Below are positions 33,066 to 41,773 of a stretch of DNA of 57,060 nt, in pieces. Source of the stretch: Cellvibrio sp. UBA7671. GTDB lineage: Bacteria > Pseudomonadota > Gammaproteobacteria > Pseudomonadales > Cellvibrionaceae. Below the pieces are notes generated by a model that saw nothing but the letters and a program-made list of their open reading frames with translations, was not told the DNA's origin and searched no databases. The number at the start of each line of letters is the position of its first letter. The stretch's first letter is position 1. The stretch covers positions 1-57,060 of the forward strand of contig DLHJ01000006.1 in the NCBI GenBank assembly GCA_002483145.1, given 5' to 3'. The translations under genes were made by a program, and so were the position numbers.

Positions 33066-33878
33066 ATGGCAACCTATGCAATTGGGGATATCCAAGGCTG
33101 TCTTGAACCGCTGCAATGCCTGTTACAGGAAATCAAATTCAATCCATCCAAAGATAAGCTTTGGCTTGCAGGTGATTTAATTAATCGTGGGCCGGATACG
33201 CTAGAGACACTGCGCTTTTTATATCGGCTGCGCGATTCCATTACCATCGTATTGGGTAATCACGATCTGCATTTTATTGCCGTGTATTACGGCCAGCGCA
33301 AACGCGGTAAAAACGATACGCTGGATGAACTATTACGCGCGCCCGATTGCGCCGATCTGGTTTATTGGTTGCGCCAGCAAAAATTAGTGCATCATGACCC
33401 GCTCTTGAATTTCACTATGGTACATGCTGGCATCCCGCCCCAGTGGGATTTATCTGAAGCCCTGGCGCATGCGCGCGAAGTGGAAAATGTGTTGCAAACC
33501 GATAAGGTCGAAATCTTTCTCGCTGGTATGTACGGTAATTTACCCAATCGCTGGAATGATAATCTCGCCGGTGTCGACCGTTTGCGTTTAATCACCAATT
33601 ACTTTACGCGCATGCGTTTTTGCAGCGCCGACGGTGAATTGGAATTGCAAACGAAAGAAAGTGTCGATGCAGCGCCTATTGGCTTTGCGCCCTGGTTTTC
33701 ATTTGCCGAACGCAAAACCTGGGATCAACGAATCCTGTTTGGCCACTGGGCTGCCCTCGAAGGCCGTACGGATGTAGAAAATGTTTACGCACTCGATACC
33801 GGCTGCGTATGGGGTGGTTCGCTCACTGCATTGCGTTTGGAAGATGAACGTTGGTTTGCATGCGATTGCCTCGCGTAA
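33066..33878 (+). CDS. apaH: Symmetrical bis(5'-nucleosyl)-tetraphosphatase
   Basis: The 270-residue metallophosphatase shows the PPP-family signatures GDIQGC (8-13), GDLINRGPD (about 37-45), GNHD (about 66-69) and HAGIPPQW. It splits Ap4A into two ADP, and in E. coli it also removes Np4 caps from RNA 5' ends. It ends the lptD-to-apaH run; no clear terminator is visible after it. Confidence 0.95.
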   Translation: MATYAIGDIQGCLEPLQCLLQEIKFNPSKDKLWLAGDLINRGPDTLETLRFLYRLRDSITIVLGNHDLHFIAVYYGQRKRGKNDTLDELLRAPDCADLVYWLRQQKLVHHDPLLNFTMVHAGIPPQWDLSEALAHAREVENVLQTDKVEIFLAGMYGNLPNRWNDNLAGVDRLRLITNYFTRMRFCSADGELELQTKESVDAAPIGFAPWFSFAERKTWDQRILFGHWAALEGRTDVENVYALDTGCVWGGSLTALRLEDERWFACDCLA

Positions 33879-34027
33879 ATTTTTTCTGCTCTTAATGTAC
33901 GCGTTCCGCACAGTAAATAACCTTCATTTGTAACACTCTGTAACGTTCAGGTTCAATTCAATTTTCTTCCTCTAGTATGACTCCAAGCATCACTACAGAT
34001 GCTGTTGTTTATATCAGAGGATAGATT

Positions 34028-34867
34028 ATGAAATTAAAATTATTGCCTGCCATTATTGCTGCTACCGGTTTTTTAGTTGCCCCTTTTGCACTTGCTGCAA
34101 CCTATCAAAGTGAAATATCGGCGTCTTATGCGGATATTGATGTTAATGATGATTCCGAAGAAGGTTATTTTGTTGGCCTTGAAGGAAAATATTATTTTTC
34201 TCCTGTAGATACTGCAAGCCATCCACTCGCTGAAGCCGCTTTTATTGAAAAGGCGAGCAATGTCTATTTGGGAGTTGGTAATTACGAATACAAAGAAGAG
34301 GGTGATCGTCTCGATATTTATCTGCGCACATTGGGTGTGGATTTTTATATTCCCAATACCATGTTTTATGTGGGCGCTGGCGTTAATGAATACAAATCCA
34401 AATATTCCTGGCCAGCAGAGGGCAGTTTTGACGGGGGCAGTGAATCATCCAAATGGGACTCTAGCTGGTTTGTAAAAGCCGGTATAGCACCCGTCACCGG
34501 TTTGTTAGTCTGGTCTGAATTTACTGAAGATGTTGATGTGTCAGATGAGTGGAATATCAATGGTAAATACGTGATTCCTTTGTCTGGTGAACAGGCGTTG
34601 AATGTTGAGGCCAGCTATGAGAAGTCGGATATTAGTGATACCGATGACATTATTACAGGTGCAGTAGATTATTACCTAGACAGGCATTTGAGCTTGGGTG
34701 CTGGTTTTATCAATAGCTCTTATGATTCCGGTAGTGATAATGAAAGCACCACCGACTACTTTATCCGCGCTCGTAATTTCTTCACCGACAATATAAGTGC
34801 GGAGCTGAGTTATACCGATGGTGATTATGAAAGCAGTTTGATGTTGGGGGGGGCGATTCGTTTCTAA
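34028..34867 (+). CDS. YfaZ-like putative outer-membrane beta-barrel protein
   Basis: A signal peptide (about 1-23, ending ALA) precedes 256 residues of alternating beta-strand pattern ending in AIRF with a terminal aromatic, typical of an outer-membrane barrel. It begins SEISASYADIDVNDDSEEGYFVGLEGKYYF when read through residues 26-55 (given here in part), and resembles YfaZ-family putative porins. The sequence is acidic, rich in Asp, Glu and Ser. Shine-Dalgarno GAGGATAG precedes ATG 34028. It stands alone with its own upstream region; function beyond an outer-membrane location is unknown. Confidence 0.75.
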   Translation: MKLKLLPAIIAATGFLVAPFALAATYQSEISASYADIDVNDDSEEGYFVGLEGKYYFSPVDTASHPLAEAAFIEKASNVYLGVGNYEYKEEGDRLDIYLRTLGVDFYIPNTMFYVGAGVNEYKSKYSWPAEGSFDGGSESSKWDSSWFVKAGIAPVTGLLVWSEFTEDVDVSDEWNINGKYVIPLSGEQALNVEASYEKSDISDTDDIITGAVDYYLDRHLSLGAGFINSSYDSGSDNESTTDYFIRARNFFTDNISAELSYTDGDYESSLMLGGAIRF

Positions 34868-34960
34868 GTGCAACGTTTCTAAATTTAGCGTTTCTAGGTC
34901 TTGCACTTTCAAGTATTTGGTTTCTGTGTATCTTGCTAATTCATTAAATGCTTTAATGGA

Positions 34961-34986
34961 GCGCCAATGCTGTTAACGATTGGCGC
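34961..34986. other. Hairpin ahead of the small secreted protein gene
   Basis: A perfect 8-bp stem GCGCCAAT / ATTGGCGC has a 10-base loop and no T run. It is either the 3' end of the YfaZ-like transcript or a leader structure of the next gene. A second inverted repeat, AAGTGCAA / TTGCACTT (34866-34873, 34901-34908), lies upstream, overlapping the YfaZ-like stop codon. Confidence 0.5.
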
Positions 34987-35014
34987 TTACATCAACTACA
35001 GGATAGCGATCATC

Positions 35015-35290
35015 ATGCGTATAAAATCTGTGTGTGCAGCAATAATGGTGTTGGTTTTTGTGAGTGCAGGTAACAGTTATGCTGACCAAAAAATAAAAAC
35101 GAAGAGTAATATTAAGAATGACCGTGTTGTACAACCTGTTGCGAGTTCCGAATGCACAGAGATCTGTGCCGAAGGTGAACAATGTGTTAAATCTCCTACA
35201 ATTGAGGCAGTCTCATCTGATGCAGTTAAAAGTTATTGTGTTGCCGTGAGTGAGGAAAAAAGCTCTGCTGCCAGTGCGGAAAGCCAATAA
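35015..35290 (+). CDS. Small secreted cysteine-containing protein
   Basis: From ATG 35015 the product has 91 residues with a signal peptide (about 1-22, ending SYA). The mature part is a Lys-rich start followed by ECTEICAEGEQCVK and, further on, a fourth Cys (SYCVAV), enough for two disulfides, then a Ser/Ala/Glu tail. An in-frame ATG 16 codons upstream lies within a hairpin and would disrupt the signal peptide. AGGA (34999-35002) is rather far upstream. Family not recognised. Confidence 0.6.
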   Translation: MRIKSVCAAIMVLVFVSAGNSYADQKIKTKSNIKNDRVVQPVASSECTEICAEGEQCVKSPTIEAVSSDAVKSYCVAVSEEKSSAASAESQ

Positions 35291-35369
35291 TGCTGAGTTT
35301 ATTTTGTTATATAAAAAAATGTGTTTAGTGCTGATGTTTTGTTTAAGTGTTACTCCTTGCGTTTTAACT

Positions 35370-35405
35370 CGATGGGTTTATAGTTAATCCATCGGGTAGC
35401 TTTTT
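35370..35405 (+). terminator. Possible terminator after the small secreted protein gene
   Basis: CGATGG (35370-35375) and CCATCG (35389-35394) form the base of a hairpin extended by a G-U and two A-U pairs, followed by GGTAGCTTTTTATT. It lies about 80 bases after the stop codon. Confidence 0.5.
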
Positions 35406-35731
35406 ATTCTCAGTAGTTTTTAAGCTTAATCACTCGCTGTGGCTCAAGTTTCCCGATGATTGTTGGAATTGAGGTGTCCGGTTTTCTGGTACGTCCTGTG
35501 TTCTGGCTGTGTGTCTTTGTTTTCAAAGACTTGGGTATTTGAAAAGCGATTGATGAACGTGCTTTTCAGTAGCTATCCCCGCTTTTTGGCCAGTTGGCTA
35601 TTTCTGTTGTCAGGTCGCACCTTGTTCTGGTTTGTTGACTGGATTTGTTCACCTGATTCCCGTTGCTGGATGAGTTCCAGCGTCTGTGTGTTGCTACTTT
35701 TTTACTACAAAGTGGTTACTAAAAAAGCGGT

Positions 35732-35776
35732 GCAATAACAATGGCCAATATTTAGGTCATTCTCTTTGGTTATTGC
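35732..35776. other. Long imperfect hairpin upstream of coxB
   Basis: Outer stem GCAATAAC (35732-35739) / GTTATTGC (35769-35776) is stacked on inner stem AATGGCC (35740-35746) / GGTCATT (35755-35761) with an 8-base AT loop and a 7-base bulge on the right arm. There is no T run. It could be a leader structure or part of a small RNA. Confidence 0.5.
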
Positions 35777-35898
35777 CGTTCGTTTTGTGCACATGATTTT
35801 TAATATACCGTTTTATGAATTGTTGTGAGTAGAACAATATTCCTTCATTGATTGTGGGATGGCTTCGCTCATCTGTTCGTTTACACGTTTCCACACTC

Positions 35899-35938
35899 AT
35901 AAGATCAATGCCATAAGACCAAAGCCATAAGAAGGAGT
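35899..35938 (+). repeat. 14-base tandem repeat ending in the coxB ribosome binding site
   Basis: CATAAG recurs at 35899, 35913 and 35927; the units read CATAAGATCAATGC, CATAAGACCAAAGC and CATAAGAAGGAG. The third copy has become the Shine-Dalgarno AAGGAG of coxB. Confidence 0.65.
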
Positions 35939-35944
35939 CGTGCA

Positions 35945-37105
35945 GTGAAACGCTATTTATCCAGCTTGAGATGCGTGGCGAATTATCCGGTGCTGATGTG
36001 GATGTTATTCATCAGCACTCCGCTACAGGCACAAACTGAAAAATACAATATGACGCGCGGCGCGACTGATATCAGCCATCAGGTGTATGACCTGCATATG
36101 GCGATTTTTTATATCTGCTGTGTCATAGGTGCAATTGTATTTGCGTTGATGTTTTGGTCGATTATCTATCACCGAAAGTCCAAAGGTGCTAAAGCTGAAC
36201 AGTTTCACGGTAGTTTAAAAATAGAATTGTTATGGACCGCTATACCGGCGGTAATTTTGGTGGTGATGGCAATTCCCGCAAGCAAAACCCTGATTGCCAT
36301 GGAAGACGCTTCTAAAGCGGATCTCACGGTGTTAGTCACAGGCTCGCAATGGAAATGGCACTACAAATACATGGAATATCCAATTGAGTACTATTCCATG
36401 CTCGCCACGCCGCGCGACCAGATCGATAACCTCGCGGAAAAAACCGAATTATATTTGCGCGATGTTGATAAGCCTCTCGTACTTCCCACCGGCAAAAAAA
36501 TTCGTTTTCTGGTGACTGCTGACGATGTAATCCACGCCTGGTGGGTGCCTGCATTTGCGATAAAAAAAGATGCCAACCCCGGATTTATTAACGAGACCTG
36601 GACCAAGGTGGACAAACCCGGCATTTATCGTGGCCAATGCGCTGAGTTGTGCGGTAAGGACCATGGCTTTATGCCAGTGGTCGTCGATGTAAGGACACCG
36701 GAAGAATTTGATCGCTGGGCGGCAGAGCAAGTAGAGCTGCAAGCACAGGCAAAAGCCGAAGCTGAAAAAGCAGCGCAACAAACCCAAAGCATGGAAGAGC
36801 TGATGGCGCTCGGTGAAAAAACATACGAAAGCCATTGCGCTATGTGCCATCAAATTTCAGGTGAGGGTTTGCCGGGCGCTATTCCTGCACTTAAAGGCAG
36901 TGCCATGGTCACTCAGGATATTTCCGCGCACATTCACATTGTGGTTTATGGCAAACCGGCAACGGCCATGCAGGCATTTGCAAAACAATTAACGACCAGC
37001 GAGCTGGCGGCGGTGATTACCTATGAGCGCAATGCCTGGGGAAATAATACCGGCGACTTGGTGCAAGTGGCGGATGTTGCTGCCGCTATAGAAGCAGGGG
37101 AATAA
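35945..37105 (+). CDS. coxB: Cytochrome c oxidase subunit II with fused cytochrome c domain (caa3 type)
   Basis: The 386-residue subunit has a signal-like N-terminus (ending PLQA), two membrane helices (about 50-75 and 95-118), and a cupredoxin domain with the CuA site: GQCAELCGKDHGFMP (about 231-243), with the upstream His in HAWWVP. A C-terminal class I cytochrome c domain follows, with heme site CAMCH (about 297-301), identifying a caa3-type enzyme that carries its own electron entry. GTG 35945 has AAGGAG six bases upstream. coxA starts 3 bases after its stop. Confidence 0.96.
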   Translation: MKRYLSSLRCVANYPVLMWMLFISTPLQAQTEKYNMTRGATDISHQVYDLHMAIFYICCVIGAIVFALMFWSIIYHRKSKGAKAEQFHGSLKIELLWTAIPAVILVVMAIPASKTLIAMEDASKADLTVLVTGSQWKWHYKYMEYPIEYYSMLATPRDQIDNLAEKTELYLRDVDKPLVLPTGKKIRFLVTADDVIHAWWVPAFAIKKDANPGFINETWTKVDKPGIYRGQCAELCGKDHGFMPVVVDVRTPEEFDRWAAEQVELQAQAKAEAEKAAQQTQSMEELMALGEKTYESHCAMCHQISGEGLPGAIPALKGSAMVTQDISAHIHIVVYGKPATAMQAFAKQLTTSELAAVITYERNAWGNNTGDLVQVADVAAAIEAGE

Positions 37106-37108
37106 GTA

Positions 37109-38713
37109 ATGAGCACAGAAAATTCAAGCGCCCTCGATATTAATGATGGTCATCACGATGACCACGATCACAAACCCAAAGGTATTACGCGCTGGTTATA
37201 TACCACCAACCACAAAGATATAGGCACGCTCTATTTATTATTTGCACTGCTGATGTTGTTTATCGGTGGTAGTTTGGCGATGGTCATTCGCGCAGAATTA
37301 TTTCAACCGGGATTGCAATTTGTCGATCCACATTTTTTTAACCAGATGACTACAGTGCATGGGTTGGTGATGGTGTTCGGTGCGATTATGCCCGCATTTG
37401 TCGGCCTCGCCAATTGGATGGTGCCGATGATGATAGGCGCACCGGATATGGCACTGCCGCGCATGAATAACTGGAGTTTTTGGATTTTACCTTTCTCGTT
37501 TTTTATTCTGTTATCGACTTTGTTTATGGAGGGTGGTGGTCCTGCTGCGGGCTGGACTTTTTATGCGCCGCTCTCAACCACCTACAGTAATGACAGCACC
37601 GCATTTTTTGTATTCTCTGTGCACTTGCTCGGTATCTCGTCAATCATGGGCGCGATGAATGTCATAGTCACCATTTTTAATTTGCGTGCACCGGGTATGA
37701 CCTGGATGAAAATGCCGCTGTTTGTGTGGACCTGGTTAATTACAGCATTTTTATTGATTGCGGTTATGCCAGTGCTTGCCGGTACTGTGACTATGGTGCT
37801 CACCGATAAATATTTTGGTACCAGCTTTTTTAACGCCGCGGGTGGTGGTGATCCGGTTTTATTTCAGCATATTTTTTGGTTCTTCGGACACCCTGAAGTG
37901 TACATTATGATTTTGCCTGCTTTTGGTATCGTCTCCAGCATCATTCCCACTTTTGCACGCAAACCTTTATTTGGTTATGAATCTATGGTGATCGCAACGG
38001 CGAGTATTGCGTTCCTGTCATTTATTGTGTGGGCGCACCATATGTTTACTACCGGTATGCCGGTAGCTGCTGAATTGTTTTTTATGTATACCACTATGTT
38101 GATCGCCGTGCCCACAGGAGTAAAAGTATTTAATTGGGTGGCGACTATGTGGCGCGGCTCCATGACCTTTGAAACACCGATGATGTTTGCCGTTGCATTT
38201 ATTGTGCTCTTCACCATTGGTGGTTTATCGGGATTAATGCTCGCCATTATTCCTGCAGATTTTCAATATCAGGATACCTATTTTGTCGTCGCGCATTTTC
38301 ATTATGTGTTAGTGACTGGAGCGCTTTTTGGCATCATCTCGGGAGTTTATTTTTGGATTCCCAAATGGACGGGCGTGATGTATAGCGAGCGTTTGGGGCA
38401 ATGGCATTTTTGGTGTTCATTAATATCAGTGAATATGTTGTTTTTCCCGATGCACTTTGTTGGCCTAGCAGGTATGCCGCGCCGTATTCCGGATTACGCA
38501 TTGCAGTTTGCCGATATGAATGCCTTTATCAGTATTGGCGGTGCCCTGTTTGGTTTGTCGCAGTTAATTTTTGTATGGTGTGTGGTGCGCTGTATGCGGC
38601 GCAAAGGTGAAAAGGCAAGCACACAAGTATGGGAAGGCGCGCATGGGTTGGAGTGGGAAATTCCGTCCCCCGCGCCTTACCACACCTTTCAAACACCACC
38701 TAATGTGAAATGA
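37109..38713 (+). CDS. coxA: Cytochrome c oxidase subunit I
   Basis: The 534-residue protein has 12 membrane helices. Heme and copper ligands are visible: TTVHGLVMVFG (low-spin heme His), FFGHPEVYIMILPAFG (CuB His and the cross-linked Tyr), WAHHMFTTGMP (two CuB His) and HFHYVLVTG (heme a3 and a). It is the catalytic core that reduces oxygen to water and pumps protons. The N-terminal stretch NDGHHDDHDHKP is His/Asp-rich, a possible metal-binding extension. Confidence 0.97.
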   Translation: MSTENSSALDINDGHHDDHDHKPKGITRWLYTTNHKDIGTLYLLFALLMLFIGGSLAMVIRAELFQPGLQFVDPHFFNQMTTVHGLVMVFGAIMPAFVGLANWMVPMMIGAPDMALPRMNNWSFWILPFSFFILLSTLFMEGGGPAAGWTFYAPLSTTYSNDSTAFFVFSVHLLGISSIMGAMNVIVTIFNLRAPGMTWMKMPLFVWTWLITAFLLIAVMPVLAGTVTMVLTDKYFGTSFFNAAGGGDPVLFQHIFWFFGHPEVYIMILPAFGIVSSIIPTFARKPLFGYESMVIATASIAFLSFIVWAHHMFTTGMPVAAELFFMYTTMLIAVPTGVKVFNWVATMWRGSMTFETPMMFAVAFIVLFTIGGLSGLMLAIIPADFQYQDTYFVVAHFHYVLVTGALFGIISGVYFWIPKWTGVMYSERLGQWHFWCSLISVNMLFFPMHFVGLAGMPRRIPDYALQFADMNAFISIGGALFGLSQLIFVWCVVRCMRRKGEKASTQVWEGAHGLEWEIPSPAPYHTFQTPPNVK

Positions 38714-38751
38714 TCAATTAACAGATTGATGCACGTGTGGCGGAGAAAAAA

Positions 38752-39279
38752 ATGGTGTCGCACAGGTTACTGGTACGCAAATTGGTATTGATTTGTATTG
38801 CCATGTTTGGTTTTGGTTTTGCATTGGTGCCTTTGTACGATGTGTTTTGTCGTTACACCGGCATTAATGGAAAAACGGAAAATACCGCTGCACCCGCATC
38901 GCGCCGCATCGATGAAAGTCGTGACATTTCGGTGGAGTTTTTAGCGAACCGCGACGCCGGTATTCCCTGGAGTTTTGCACCGGAAATTACCCGTATCAGT
39001 GTGCATCCCGGGCAGGTAAAGATCGTTAATTTCTTGGTGGAAAACCTGAGTGGCGCAGCGACGATTGGCAGAGCAGTGCCGTCAGTATCACCGGGCGAGG
39101 CTGCACGCTACTTTAAAAAAATAGAATGTTTTTGTTTTGTAGAGCAACCGCTGGATGCGCATCAGGCTAAAGCCATGCCCGTGCAATTTTATATAGACCC
39201 GGATTTGCCGAGTCATTTTACGACTATCACTTTGTCTTATCGTTTGTATAACAATACGCCGCAAACAGTTGGGCGATAG
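38752..39279 (+). CDS. ctaG: Cytochrome c oxidase assembly protein Cox11 / CtaG
   Basis: One N-terminal membrane helix (about 6-26) is followed by a periplasmic immunoglobulin-like domain with the copper-binding motif ECFCFVEQPL. An additional Cys lies near the membrane (YDVFCRYTG). Cox11 delivers copper to the CuB site of subunit I. ATG 38752 was chosen because GGAG (38742-38745) is six bases upstream; the in-frame GTG at 38737 is poorly placed. Confidence 0.95.
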   Translation: MVSHRLLVRKLVLICIAMFGFGFALVPLYDVFCRYTGINGKTENTAAPASRRIDESRDISVEFLANRDAGIPWSFAPEITRISVHPGQVKIVNFLVENLSGAATIGRAVPSVSPGEAARYFKKIECFCFVEQPLDAHQAKAMPVQFYIDPDLPSHFTTITLSYRLYNNTPQTVGR

Positions 39280-39323
39280 GCTTCGTTAGTAGACTGTTCA
39301 TCTGTGCTAGTGGAGGAATTACC

Positions 39324-40205
39324 ATGGGTACTGTTTATCAAAAATATTATGTTCCCCATCAAAGTAGTTGGCCAATTTTAGGGGCAATAGCGCTTTTTTT
39401 GCTCGGTTATGGTGCTGCAATCTGGATTAATGCGCTCGCCAAAGATCAGCATGGTTTTGGCTGGCTATTTATTATTGTTGGTTTTGCCTTGTTGTTTTAT
39501 ATGTTGTTCGGTTGGTTCAGCAATATTATTGATGAGTCTATGGATGGGCTATACAGCCAGCAAATGGATCGCTCTTTCCGCCAGGGGATGAGTTGGTTTA
39601 TTTTTTCCGAGATTATGTTTTTCATGGCGTTTTTTGGAGCGCTCTTTTATGCGCGGATGATTGCTGTGCCCTGGTTGGATGGAGCGAGCAATAATGTGAT
39701 GACTGCTGAAGTACTCTGGCCGAATTTTGAAGCTATCTGGCCGCTGACTAAAACCCCGGGTGGCTTAGAAACCCAAGCTATGCCATGGGAAGGGATCCCA
39801 CTCTATAACACCCTTATTTTGCTTGCCTCATCGGTCACCTTGCAATTTGCTCATGTTGGCATAGAGCAGCGCAAATATACCCAGTTAGGATTTTTCCTGT
39901 TGTTAACCATCATCCTCGGTGTGTGCTTTTTATATTTGCAAGGTCATGAATATGTTCACTCTTATCAAGAGTTAGGCCTGCGTCTTGACTCGGGGGTTTA
40001 CGGTAATACTTTCTTTTTGCTTACCGGCTTTCACGGTTTACACGTCACGCTTGGGGCGATTTTTTTAACTGTGATTTTTTTGCGCATTGTTATTAAAGGC
40101 CACTTTACCCCTGAACGTCATTTTGGTTTTCAGGCAGCGGCCTGGTATTGGCATTTTGTCGATGTGGTTTGGTTAAACCTGTTTGTGTTTGTCTATGTGT
40201 TGTAA
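39324..40205 (+). CDS. coxC: Cytochrome c oxidase subunit III
   Basis: The 293-residue protein has seven membrane helices and the subunit III hallmarks: FIFSEIMFFMAFFGALFYAR, HVGIEQRKY, YLQGHEYVHSY, FFLLTGFHGLHVTLG and WYWHFVDVVWLNLFVFVYVL read in part. It stabilises the subunit I proton pathway. GGAGG (39312-39316) precedes ATG 39324. Downstream the operon is interrupted by an antisense gene before SURF1. Confidence 0.96.
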   Translation: MGTVYQKYYVPHQSSWPILGAIALFLLGYGAAIWINALAKDQHGFGWLFIIVGFALLFYMLFGWFSNIIDESMDGLYSQQMDRSFRQGMSWFIFSEIMFFMAFFGALFYARMIAVPWLDGASNNVMTAEVLWPNFEAIWPLTKTPGGLETQAMPWEGIPLYNTLILLASSVTLQFAHVGIEQRKYTQLGFFLLLTIILGVCFLYLQGHEYVHSYQELGLRLDSGVYGNTFFLLTGFHGLHVTLGAIFLTVIFLRIVIKGHFTPERHFGFQAAAWYWHFVDVVWLNLFVFVYVL

Positions 40206-40227
40206 GGGTTGTTGTCAGTATCCAGAA

Positions 40228-40437
40228 TCAATAGGGGCGTGGATGGGGCGTAATAACACCGGTTAGTAACAAGATGATTAAAAATAAAATGACGACGGCG
40301 GAGAAGATCAGGCGTCGCCCCAAAAATTTTGACATCTTGGGTGCTGCCTCATCGTTTTTCAGCATCACAATCAATGCCTGAAATAAACTGAATACGACAA
40401 TTGCTAATAGCGTTACCAGAATTATTTTGATCCACAT
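40228..40437 (-). CDS. DUF2909-type twin-helix membrane protein, antisense in the cox operon
   Basis: The 69-residue protein has two membrane helices (about 3-22 and 42-63) joined by a short basic loop (KNDEAAPKMSKFLGRR). This matches the DUF2909 small proteins found beside cox genes in gammaproteobacteria. On the minus strand AGAGGTG sits five bases before its ATG. The position, opposite strand between coxC and SURF1, is notable. Function unknown; a role in oxidase assembly is inference. Confidence 0.8.
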   Translation of the reverse strand: MWIKIILVTLLAIVVFSLFQALIVMLKNDEAAPKMSKFLGRRLIFSAVVILFLIILLLTGVITPHPRPY

Positions 40438-40466
40438 GGAAACACCTCTGTAGGAGTGATGAGTGT

Positions 40467-41234
40467 ATGACCATTATAGCGTTTAATCGCTATTGGGTAG
40501 TTCGCTGGCCATGGGTGTTGATTAATCTATTGGTGCTGGCGCTGTTGTTGGGCCTGTCGTTTTGGCAATGGCAGCGCGCCGCAGAAAAAACGCAGACCCT
40601 CGCACGCATTGCCAAATGGCAGCAGCAGGATGCGGTAGACATTGCACGCTTAACGACAATAAATGCAATTGGTCGCGATGGAGTACAAATGGATTTTATG
40701 GGCCGTTGGTTAGCGCCCATGGTGTGGTTAGTGGATAACAAAATGGTGAATGGCCGCATTGGTTACGATGTCATTATCGCCGTTGAAGATGTCTCAGCAT
40801 CAGACCCTGTACATGGCGCTTCACAAGAGAAGTCTGCTGCGTTACTGGTCAATTTGGGTTGGGTTGCAGCGCCGACGCAGCGCGATTTTTTGCCGGCAGT
40901 TGATATCCCCGCAGAATTACGCGTGCAAGGAATTTTCCGCACTCGCATCACAGGGGTTTTATTGGGCACCAATATCGAAAATAAAAGTGTATGGCCGATG
41001 CGCATCCAACAAGTTGACATTGATTCCCTCTCTTTGCAGCTCAATCGCACACTGGTGCAGGGACTTACCTATCAGGAAAAAAATTCTCCTTTTCTCATCC
41101 ATTATCGCCCGGTAATTCTGCCGCCGGAGCGGCATAAGGCGTATGCACTGCAATGGTTTTTATTAGCCGTCGCGGTAATGGTTATCGCATTGCTTGCCAG
41201 CGCCCGCAAACATCCGCAGGGAATTGAATTATGA
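40467..41234 (+). CDS. SURF1-family cytochrome oxidase biogenesis protein
   Basis: The 255-residue protein has two membrane helices, one near each end (about 15-35 and 225-245), and the typical soluble domain between them. Motifs are LGLSFWQWQRAAEK, GRWLAPMVWLVDNKMVNGRIGYDVI, LVNLGWVAA and the HxAYALQWF motif (HKAYALQWFLLA). SURF1 helps place heme a into subunit I. Shine-Dalgarno TAGGAG lies about ten bases upstream. The end overlaps the next gene (41231-41234, ATGA). Confidence 0.92.
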   Translation: MTIIAFNRYWVVRWPWVLINLLVLALLLGLSFWQWQRAAEKTQTLARIAKWQQQDAVDIARLTTINAIGRDGVQMDFMGRWLAPMVWLVDNKMVNGRIGYDVIIAVEDVSASDPVHGASQEKSAALLVNLGWVAAPTQRDFLPAVDIPAELRVQGIFRTRITGVLLGTNIENKSVWPMRIQQVDIDSLSLQLNRTLVQGLTYQEKNSPFLIHYRPVILPPERHKAYALQWFLLAVAVMVIALLASARKHPQGIEL

Positions 41235-41773
41235 ACAGTCGAAAATTTTTTATATTATTTATTGCCTGTGCGGCAGTGCCCTTGGTTGCTGCACAGCTCA
41301 GTTTATCCATGGGTTGGTTTAGCCAGGGAGGTAACAATAAAGGCCAATGGTTGCAACACGAAATTCAATTGTTGCCTGATGCAAGTCATTCAACGAAAGG
41401 AAATTCTGTCAGTAGTAATGTGCATTGGCATTTGGTTTATGTACAGGCTGCCGCGTGCGACCAAGAGTGTGAGCAAGCGCTTTTTACACTGCAACAACTT
41501 TACGCAGGTATGGGGCGCAAACAATTAAAAATTAAACCGCTGGTGATGGCAGCACAAGAACCTGCGCAACTAAAAAAATTTCCGGCAATTGGTTGGCAAT
41601 CCGAACAACGCGTAGCGACTGAATTGCAGAACCAGATAGTGATTGTTAACCAGCGTGGTTTGGTACTACTACGTTATCCCGTTGATGGTAATCCTGAACA
41701 TATGCGCGATCTCGCACGCGATATTCGCACAGATTTATTGCGCTTGATCAATTACGACAGGAGTGGAGCATGA
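41231..41773 (+). CDS. Membrane-anchored thioredoxin/SCO-like protein with CX3C
   Basis: The 180-residue protein has an N-terminal membrane helix (about 6-26) and a periplasmic domain in which CDQEC (about 76-80) matches the CX3C copper/redox motif of SCO proteins. The rest follows a thioredoxin-like strand order (VHWHLVYVQAA, QNQIVIVNQRGLVLLRYPVDG). The third SCO ligand, a His near the last strand, is not evident. It overlaps SURF1 by four bases at its start and ctaA by four at its end, so it is an integral operon member. It probably helps copper or thiol handling in oxidase assembly (inference). Confidence 0.75.
   Translation: MNSRKFFILFIACAAVPLVAAQLSLSMGWFSQGGNNKGQWLQHEIQLLPDASHSTKGNSVSSNVHWHLVYVQAAACDQECEQALFTLQQLYAGMGRKQLKIKPLVMAAQEPAQLKKFPAIGWQSEQRVATELQNQIVIVNQRGLVLLRYPVDGNPEHMRDLARDIRTDLLRLINYDRSGA

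Larger units (their letters stand above)
35291..35944. other. 654-base gap ahead of the cox operon
   Basis: No convincing gene is seen. A 92-codon frame at 35460-35738 uses a TTG start without a ribosome binding site and has Cys/Trp/Phe-rich, non-protein-like composition. The gap contains a terminator-like hairpin near 35370, a long hairpin at 35732-35776 and a 14-base tandem repeat at 35899-35938. The cox promoter presumably lies in its second half; I could not place it with confidence. Confidence 0.6.

Noticed and set aside
35460-35738. 92-codon open frame upstream of coxB
   Set aside because: TTG start without ribosome binding site, Cys/Trp/Phe-rich composition unlike the other proteins here, and overlap with a hairpin; probably chance.
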